Shown here: one piece after another, positions 56,612 to 64,000 of the stretch
Position numbering within the stretch: the first letter of the stretch is position 1
Layout of the letters: each line of letters starts with the position of its first letter
Source of the DNA: Lolium rigidum
Lineage: Eukaryota > Streptophyta > Magnoliopsida > Poales > Poaceae
Assembly: GCF_022539505.1 (NCBI RefSeq)
Contig: NC_061510.1
Coordinates: 401,246,249-401,310,248 of the forward strand
Length of the DNA: 64,000 nt
Reading direction: 5' to 3'
Position numbers and translations under genes: made by a program
Notes under the pieces: generated by a model
What the model was told of the DNA's origin: nothing
The model's input: only the letters and a program-made list of their open reading frames with translations
Database searches by the model: none

Positions 56612-58127
56612 TGATACGTCCATTTTGCATCACTATTTTGTATCATAATTGGCTGTTATTCATTGATATATTTCATATTTGGAGATGATACTTATGTTAT
56701 TTCATCTATTTTGCATGTTTTATGATTATTGAGGGATCGCGCACCGGAGCCAGGATTCTGCTGGAAAAAAGCGTCGTCAGAAGGCAATATTTCGGAAGAT
56801 CAACAATTGCCAGAAATTATCTGAAAAATCCTGTTTTTTCAGAAGACGATGGGAGTCAGAAGGAGGAGCCGAGGAGGGCCGCCGTGGGCCCACCTCATAG
56901 GCTGGCGCGGCCCAACGCCTGGCCGCGCCGCCCTGTGAGGAGGGGGCCCACAGCCCCCTCTGGCCCCCTCTTCTTCGCGTACATCTTCGTCCCGAAAACC
57001 TAAGACCTGGAGGATAGTCGCGAGGAGTCACAACCGCCTCTGCGGGGCAAAAAACACCAGAGAGAAAAGAGCTCTCCGGCAGGCTGAAATCTGCCGGGGA
57101 AATTCCCTCCCGGAGGGGGAAATCGACGCCATCGTCACCGCCATCGAGCTGGACATCATCTCCATCACCATCGTCATCATCTACATCATCATCACCGCCA
57201 TCTCCACCGCTGCACCTCGTCACCGCTGTAACAATTAGGGTTGAATCTTGATTGTTTGATAGGGGAAACTCTTCCAGGTATTGATCTCTACTTGTTATTG
57301 ATGCTATTGAGTGAAACCATTGAACCAAGGTTTATGTTCAGATTGTTATTCATCATCATATCACCTCTGATCATGTTCCATATGATGTCTCGTGAGTAGT
57401 TCGTTTAGTTCTTGAGGACATGGGTGAAGTCTAAATGTTAGTAGTGAATTATGGTTGAGTAATATTCAATGTTATGATATTTAAGTTGTGGTGTTATTCT
57501 TCTAGTGGTGTCATGTGAACGTCGACTACATGATACTTCACCTTTATGGGCCTAGGGGAATACATCTTGTACTCGTTTGCTAATTGCGGGGTTGCCGGAG
57601 TGACAGAAACCTAAACCCCTGTTGGTATATCGATGCGAGGAGGGATAGCGGGATCTCAGAGTTTAAGGCTGTGGTTAGATTTATCTTAATTACTTTCATG
57701 TAGTTGCGGATGTTTGCAAGGGGTATAATCACAAGTATGTATTAGTCCTAGGAAGGGCGGTGCATTAGCATAGGTTCACCCACACAACACTTATCAAAAC
57801 AATGAAGATTAATTAGCTACATGAAGCGAAAGCACTAGACTAAATTCCCGTGTGTCCTCAAGAACGTTTGGTCATTATAAGTAAACAAACCGGCTTGTCC
57901 TTTGTGCTAAAAAGGATTGGGCCACTCGCTGCAATTATTACTCTCTCATTTTACTTACTCGTACTTTATTCAACTGCTGCATCAAAACCCCCTGAATACT
58001 TGTCTGTCAGCATCTACAGTGAATCCTTCACCGAAACTGCTTGTCAACACCTTCTGCTCCTCGTTGGGATCGACATTCTTACTTATCGAAAATACTACGA
58101 TACACCCCCTATACTTGTGGGTCATCA
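56612..58127 (+). repeat. 5' LTR of copy B
   Basis: Starts TGATACGTCC, ends GGGTCATCA, 1516 bp. It abuts GGGAG, the right end of a Stowaway-like repeat. Confidence 0.92.
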
Positions 58128-58138
58128 AGACTATTTTA

Positions 58139-58156
58139 CGGCGCCGTTGCGGGGAG
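58139..58156 (+). other. Primer-binding site of copy B, one base short
   Basis: CGGCGCCGTTGCGGGGAG against TGGCGCCGTTGCCGGGGAG in copy A: one C is missing and the first base differs. Confidence 0.75.
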
Positions 58157-58243
58157 TGAAGCTCTATTGGTAAGTGGAATTGGTAAGGAAAACTTTTACT
58201 TGTTAGTGCTGATTTTATTTCTACCTGCTTGCTATAATTCATT

Positions 58244-61200
58244 ATGGAGAGATCTTGTCTCGAATGCTTATTTGGAAAATCTACTAATACTGCAAAGGTA
58301 GTGGATGAGGCGTCAGGTGAGAAAGAGGTTCCATACAAAATACCTATGAAAATTATTGAACGTGTTGTGGATAACCGTTATACAGGGGATGGAACTATCC
58401 ATCCTGGAGATCATTTACTGTTCTTACATGAATTATGCGGTTTATTCAAGTGTGCAGGTATTTCTATGGATGAAGTGAGGAAGAAACTATTCTCTATATC
58501 GCTCGTCCGGTAAAGCGGTGCATTGGTATAAATTCTTGGATGATGGGGATTCTCTTGAATGGAATGATATTGTGTCCCGATTTTATTCTAAGTTCTATCC
58601 TCCAAGTGAAATTCACAAAGACCGGAACCGCATATATAATTTTTGGCCTCATGATGGAGAGAGTATTGCCCAAGCGTGGGGGAGATTGAAGTCTTTAATG
58701 CTCAAATGCCCCATTCATGAGCTTCTTGGTAATATTATTATTGATAATTTCTATGCAAAACTTTCTTTTCAAGACAAGACCTTGCTGGATACTTCTTGTT
58801 CTGGATCATTTACACGCAACAAAGAAGAGTTTAAAAGGGACCTTCTTAATCGGATCCGGGAGAATACCGAAGGATGGGAGAACGACAAGGATAGAGAATC
58901 GGGTATAAATTATGATTATAAATGCATTGAAGCTTTTATGGATACCGATAAATTTCGTAATATGAGTGCTACTTATGGTCTTGATTCTCAAGTTGCTTGC
59001 AAATCTTTATAAAGCTTTTGCCTCTCATTATGAATTGCCTAAGAAGAATTTTGATAAGTTTCATGAACCGTATAAAGATAAAATTGATTCATCTATAAAT
59101 AAATGTGTTGTAATTGAAACTGTGGATCATGTTGTTCCTAAAGCTTATATTGAAAAAACTCCTTTCCCTGCTAAAATGAAGGAGTACTCTGTTATAAATA
59201 GTGCGGTTAATAAAAGTGAAAAGAAACCTATAGAACCCGAAGAGCAAATAAAAGTTGAACCTGCTATTGCAATAGTTAAAGATCTTGTGACTGAAAATGT
59301 GGAAGATGGTCATATTATTTTCTGTGAAGATGCTTCTAATATTGTTTCACATCCTAATAAGTCTAGGAAAGCTAGTGTTCCTATGCTATCAGTTAGAATT
59401 GGTGATCATTGTTATTATGGTTTATGCGATATTGGTGCAAGTATTAGTGCTATTCCTTATGAGCTTTACACGGAGATTATGCACGAAATTGGTTCGTGTG
59501 AACTTGAAGATATTGATGTGGTTATTCGGCTGGCTAATAGAGAAACTATCTCTCCAATTGGTATTGTTCGAGATGTGGAAGTTCTATGTGGTAAGATTAA
59601 ATATCCTGCTGACTTTTTGGTACTTGTTTCTGCTGCTAGTAAGTATTGTCCTATCATTTTTGGTACACCTTTTCTAAATACTTGTGGAGCTGTTATAGAT
59701 TGCAAGAAAGAGAAAATTTTTACTAAATTTTCTGGTGAATCTTATGAGTTTAATTTCTCTAAATTTGCCAAAACCCCTTATAAAGCTGATTCACCTAATA
59801 ATGATTTTAGAGTTGAACAGTGTGCATCTATTGCTCTTGCTCCTAATAATCCTTTGCAGCAACATTTGGAGAATAGTGAGAGTGAAGTTTTTAGGGAAGA
59901 AAGAAATGAGCTTGATGAAATTTTCCTTCGTCAACCTATACTTAAACATGATTTACCAGTAGAAGATCTAGGTATAACATTGCCACCAAAAGAAGATCCT
60001 GTTTTTGATTTAAAACCATTGCCTGATGATCTTAAATATGCTCATATTGATGATAAGAAAATATATCCTGTTATTATTAGTTCTAAGCTTTCAGAGATTG
60101 AGGAAGAGAGGTTATTGGAAATATTGAAGAAACACCGAGGAGCTATTGGCTACACTCTTGATGACTTGAAGGGGATTTCTCCCTCTATTTGCCAACATGC
60201 CATTAAAATGGAAGACGATGCAAAGCCTGTTGTTGAACATCAACGTCGTCTAATTCCTAAGATGAAGGATGTGGTAAGGAATGAGGTATTAAAACTTCTT
60301 GAAGCTGGTATTATATATCCTATTGCTGATAGTAGATGGGTTAGTCCTGTGCATTGCGTCCCTAAGAAAGGAGGAATGACTGTTGTGCCTAATGACAATG
60401 ATGAGCTCATACCTCAAAGAGTAGTTGTAGGGTATAGAATGTGCATTGATTATCGAAAAGTTAATAAGGTTACTAAGAAAGATCATTACCCTTTACCTTT
60501 TATTGATCAAATGTTAGAAAGGTTGTCTAAGAATACTCATTTTTGCTTTCTTGATGGGTATTCTGGTTTTCACAAATTGCTGTTAAAACTAAGGATCAAG
60601 AGAAAACCACTTTCACTTGTCCCTATGGAACTTATGCTTATAGACGTATGCCTTTTGGTTTATGTAATGCTTCTGCTACTTTTCAAAGATGTATGTCTGC
60701 TATTTTTCATGGTTTTTGCGTTAGTATTGTAGAGGTATTCATGGATGATTTCTCTGTCTATGGGAATTCTTTTGATAATTGCTTGCGGAACCTTGATAAA
60801 GTTTTGCAGAGATGTGAAGAAACTAACCTTGTTCTTAATTGGGAGAAATGCCACTTTATGGTTAATGAAGGAATTGTATTGGGACATAAAATTTCCGAGA
60901 GAGTTATTGAAGTTGATAGAGCTAAAGTTGAAGCAATTGAGAGGATGCCCTACCCTAGGGATGTTAAAGGTATTCGTAGTGTTCTTGGTCATGCTGGATT
61001 TTATAGGAGATTTATTAAAGACTTCTCCAAGATTTCAAAACCTCTTACTAATCTTCTTCAAAAAGATGTACCTTTTGTTTTTGATGATGATTGTAAGGAG
61101 GCTTTTGAAACTCTAAAGAAAGCCTTAACAACTGCTCCTATAGTTGAACCTCCTGATTGGAACTTACCTTTTGAAATTATGTGTGATGCTAGTGATTTTG

Positions 61201-62941
61201 CTGTAGGTGCTGTTCTTGGACAGCGAGTAGATAAAAAATTGAATGTTATTCATTATGCTAGTAAAACTCTTGATGCTGCTCAAAGAAATTATGCTACAAC
61301 TGAAAAAGAATTGTTAGCGGTAGTCTTTGCTTGTGACAAGTTTAGATCCTATATTGTTGATTCAAAAGTTACCATTCATACTGATCATGCTGCAATTAGA
61401 TACCTAATGCAAAATAAAGATGCTAAGCCAACGCTTATTAGATGGGTGCTTCTGTTGCAAGAATTTGATTTGCATATTATAGATAGGAAAGGTGCTGATA
61501 ATCCTGTTGCTGATAATTTATCTAGATTGGAAAATATTGCTTATGATCATGTTCATGTTAATGATAGTTTTCCAAATGAACAATTGGCTGTAATAAAGGT
61601 GAGCTCGCGAGAGAGCCCTTGGTATGCTGATTATGCTAACTTTATTGTTTCCAAGTACTTGCCTCCAACCTTTTCAGCTCAAAGCAAAGGAGGAAATTCT
61701 TTTATGATTTGAGGCATTATTTTTGGGATGACCCACACTTATATAAAGAAGGAGTGGATGGTATTCACGAAGATGTGTTCCCGAATATGAACAACAAGAG
61801 ATATTGAGTAAATGTCATGGTAGTGCTTATGGAGGACATCACGCCGGAGATAGAACCGCGCAAAAGGTTCTACAATCAGGTTTCTATTGGCCAACTCTCT
61901 TCAAAGATGCAAGGAAGTTTATTTTATCTTGTGATGAATGTCAAATGGTTGGTAATATCTCCAGACGCAATGAAATGCCTAGGAATTATACTCTTGTTAT
62001 TGAACCATTCGATTGTTGGGGATTTGACTTCATGGGACCTTTCCCCTCTTCAGAAGGTAACACTCATATACTTGTTGCTGTTGATTATGTTACTAAATGG
62101 GTGGAATCCATACCCACAAAAAGTGCTGATGGTGAGACTTCTTTAAGAATGCTTTTAGATATTATTTTTCCTAGATTTGGAGTTCCTAGATATCTTATGA
62201 CTGATGGAGGTTCTCATTTTATTCATGGTGGTTTTAGAAAAACTCTTGCTAAATATGGTATTAATCATAGGATTGCTTCCGCTTATCGTCCTCAAACTAG
62301 TGGGCAGGTAGAACTATCAAATAGAGAGATTAAATCTATCTTGCAAAAGACTGTTAATAAATCTAGAAAAAAATGGGCTAGTAAATTGAAGGAAGCATTG
62401 TGGGCTTATAGAACTGCTTATAAAAATCCCATGGGTATGTCACCGTATAAAATGGTCTATGGGAAAGCTTGTCATTTACCTTTAGAACTAGAGCACAAAG
62501 CTTATTGGGCGGTAAGAGAACTAAATAAAGATCCTAAACTTGCTTGGTAATAAGAGATTGCTACAATTGAGTTCTCTAGATGAATGGAGAAGTGAAGCTT
62601 ATGAAAATGCTAAACTCTTTAAAGAGAAAGTTAAGAAATGGCATGATAGAAGAATTATCAAAAGAGAATTTAATATTGGGGATAAAGTCCTATTGTATCG
62701 GTCTCGTCTCAGATTCTTTGCAGGGAAATTACTCTCAAAATGGGAAGGACCATATGTGGTTGAAGAGGTGTATCGATCAGGAGCAATTAAAATTAGCTCT
62801 CTCCAAAGCAATGCCACGCAAGTGGTGAATGGACAAAGACTCAAGCATTATATCTCAGGTGATTCTTATAATGAAGATGTTGATGTTATTCGAGTGGAAA
62901 CTCCGGAAGTTTTCATCAAAGGTCAAATTGACGATCCGTAG
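58244..62941 (+). pseudogene. gag-pol of copy B, frameshifted
   Basis: gag starts at 58244, the protease has DIGAS at 59428-59442, and reverse transcriptase has FMDD near 60738-60752. RNase H runs to about 61540, the integrase zinc-finger region covers about 61805-61945, and the core follows to about 62350 with an end at 62941. Frameshifts lie near 58508, 59000, 60570, 61685, 61765 and 62545. The nonsense codon of copy A is TGG here. The stop at 62939-62941 comes slightly earlier than in copy A because of a small deletion. Apart from the indels the protein is almost the same as in copy A. Confidence 0.9.
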
Positions 62942-63195
62942 AATTCGACTTTGAATAGGTAACAGATCTGGTAATAAAAAGTTCGCGTTTTACTTTCCGA
63001 ACAATGTTTTTGCTGTTTTTGGAAAATATGAAAAATTACGAGATCGAAACGGAGTGGAGGAGACGCACGAGGGGGCGCCCCCATAGCCCGGCGCGGGCCC
63101 CATCCAGGCCACGCCGCCCTATGAGGAGGCCGCCTCGTCGCCCCTCTCCGACTCCGGTTCGACCTGGTACTTTCCTTTTGTTGTAAAAATTCCTG

Positions 63196-63204
63196 CTATA
63201 TAAC
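63196..63204 (+). promoter_or_regulatory. TATA box before the third ORF of copy B
   Basis: CTATATAAC, 93 bp before the ORF start, in the same GC-rich context and with the same hairpin as in copy A. Confidence 0.5.
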
Positions 63205-63296
63205 CCCCCGGACCCCTGGAGGTCCGTATATCATTTTCTCGACGTGTTTTGTTTCGAGCTGTTTCTGCCAGGATTTGTTTTCAATCTAGAAGCACC

Positions 63297-63842
63297 ATGG
63301 TATCCGACAACAAGGGCAAGGGGCTTTCGGATGAATATATTCAAGATCCCGAGTGGAAAGAGGTGGACGAGAGCGTCAAGGAAGAAGATGAAGAAGAAGT
63401 GGAGGAAGACTCGCGCGCGCACCCGCGTGCTACCATCGCAAGCATCAGGGTGATGGAGAATCCTCTCAGTGCCAAGAGGAGCGCAAGAATTCGCACCGGA
63501 GGAAAGGTTCCACGTCACTACCTAGCTCCAAAGACATCTTCTCCAGGCACCTACAACCCCTTCCGTAATCTAATTTATAATAGTCAAATTGAAAGGACTC
63601 CCAAGGCAGCATTGCCTAGCAATTGGGATATAGATCGTTCTAACACTGCAGGAAGGATGAAGCCTGAAGCTGAAGGGTGGGGAAATAACTCCAAGAGTTG
63701 GGACTCGCCGTCGGACATACTTCTTAACCGCGTCGAGCACAATTCGGAGATGATCCGCAACCTTATGTACAAGATTGATGAGCTTCAGGAGCTGGTTGAG
63801 AAGCTTGTCAAAGATTCATCATCACCACCGCCGAAGGAGTAA
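63297..63842 (+). CDS. Third ORF of copy B, acidic/coiled protein of unknown function
   Basis: 181 codons from the ATG at 63297 (MVSDNKGKGLSDEY, context ACCATGG) to TAA at 63840-63842. The N-terminal third has an acidic block (about residues 27-40) and then a basic stretch. The C-terminal 40 residues form a plausible coiled coil (NRVEHNSEMIRNLMYKIDEL). No membrane segment. Apart from the last residues (SSPPPKE) it has no visible similarity to the ORF at the same place in copy A, although leader and 3' flank match. Unbroken. Confidence 0.65.
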   Translation: MVSDNKGKGLSDEYIQDPEWKEVDESVKEEDEEEVEEDSRAHPRATIASIRVMENPLSAKRSARIRTGGKVPRHYLAPKTSSPGTYNPFRNLIYNSQIERTPKAALPSNWDIDRSNTAGRMKPEAEGWGNNSKSWDSPSDILLNRVEHNSEMIRNLMYKIDELQELVEKLVKDSSSPPPKE

Positions 63843-64000
63843 TTCATCATCGGTATTGGCATCCCCTTGGTTTGTTCCAAACTTGGGGGAGTGCCGCGGT
63901 ATCACATCATCACTATCTTTTACTTTTTATTGCCAAGTAGTGTCATATCATGAGTAGGGAAGTTATCATATAAGATGGGTTGCAGTGTGGAAGTATCTCT
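63843..64000 (+). other. 3' noncoding start of copy B
   Basis: Matches 40209-40365 of copy A, including an internal polypurine-like tract AAACTTGGGGGAGTG at about 63879-63893. Confidence 0.75.

Larger units (their letters stand above)
56612..64000 (+). mobile_element. Athila-type Ty3/gypsy element, copy B, 3' end outside
   Basis: 5' LTR, primer-binding site, gag-pol and third ORF are in the same order as copy A and are close to it in sequence; no nested insertion. The window ends in the noncoding part before the 3' LTR. It supplies the uninterrupted version of the site into which the element at 30552-38790 inserted in copy A. Confidence 0.92.

Overview
The window reads as nuclear DNA of a Triticeae grass (wheat, barley, Aegilops or relatives; I cannot resolve the species). 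The grounds are the nested Athila-type gypsy elements with long LTRs, copia-like LTRs that end in a run of C before CTTTCA, L1-type LINEs, Stowaway and PIF/Harbinger elements, a CACTA fragment, and one intron-containing plant gene with strong GC bias in its first exon. There are no bacterial operons, CRISPR arrays or RNA genes.

Layout. 1-4059: a plus-strand L1-type LINE, cut by a solo LTR (45-1493). 4228-4601: a small Harbinger element. 4685-12048: a long minus-strand LINE with two decayed ORFs and a 14-bp target-site duplication (13/14 matching). 12063-17768: the only recognisable host gene, seven exons encoding a chloroplast Rieske oxygenase of the PTC52/ACD1-like group; intron 4 holds a tiny LINE tail, and intron 6 holds a probable Helitron that itself carries a Stowaway. 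17769-20244: low-copy-looking spacer. 20245-21213: GC-rich retroposon-like repeat. 21214-24785: a minus-strand copia-like element with no visible pol but an extra ORF, cut by the next element. 24786-43419: an Athila-type gypsy element (copy A) whose integrase region is split by a second, minus-strand gag-protease-only gypsy element (30552-38790). 43420-43519: assembly gap of exactly 100 N. 43520-47850: two further copia-like LTRs. 47851-49312: CACTA fragment. 50906-51987: retroposon with target-site duplication. 52794-54594: Harbinger element carrying a Myb-like gene. 54653-55215: two Stowaway MITEs. 56612-64000: a second copy (copy B) of the Athila-type element, running off the window.

How the parts relate. 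Nearly all coding capacity belongs to mobile elements, and most of it is broken by short indels. The long LINE stopped about 100 bp upstream of the TATA box of the Rieske gene and points away from it. Copies A and B share LTRs and gag-pol but carry unrelated third ORFs inside the same frame of promoter-like and polypurine sequences. Three copia-like LTRs carry unrelated GC-rich palindrome arrays at the same place, just upstream of the TATA box. In the Rieske gene a 6-bp duplication changes the spacing of the [2Fe-2S] ligands, and one splice donor looks unusual. I found no clearly new defence or metabolic system. The best candidates for new biology are the palindrome arrays and the exchangeable third ORF.
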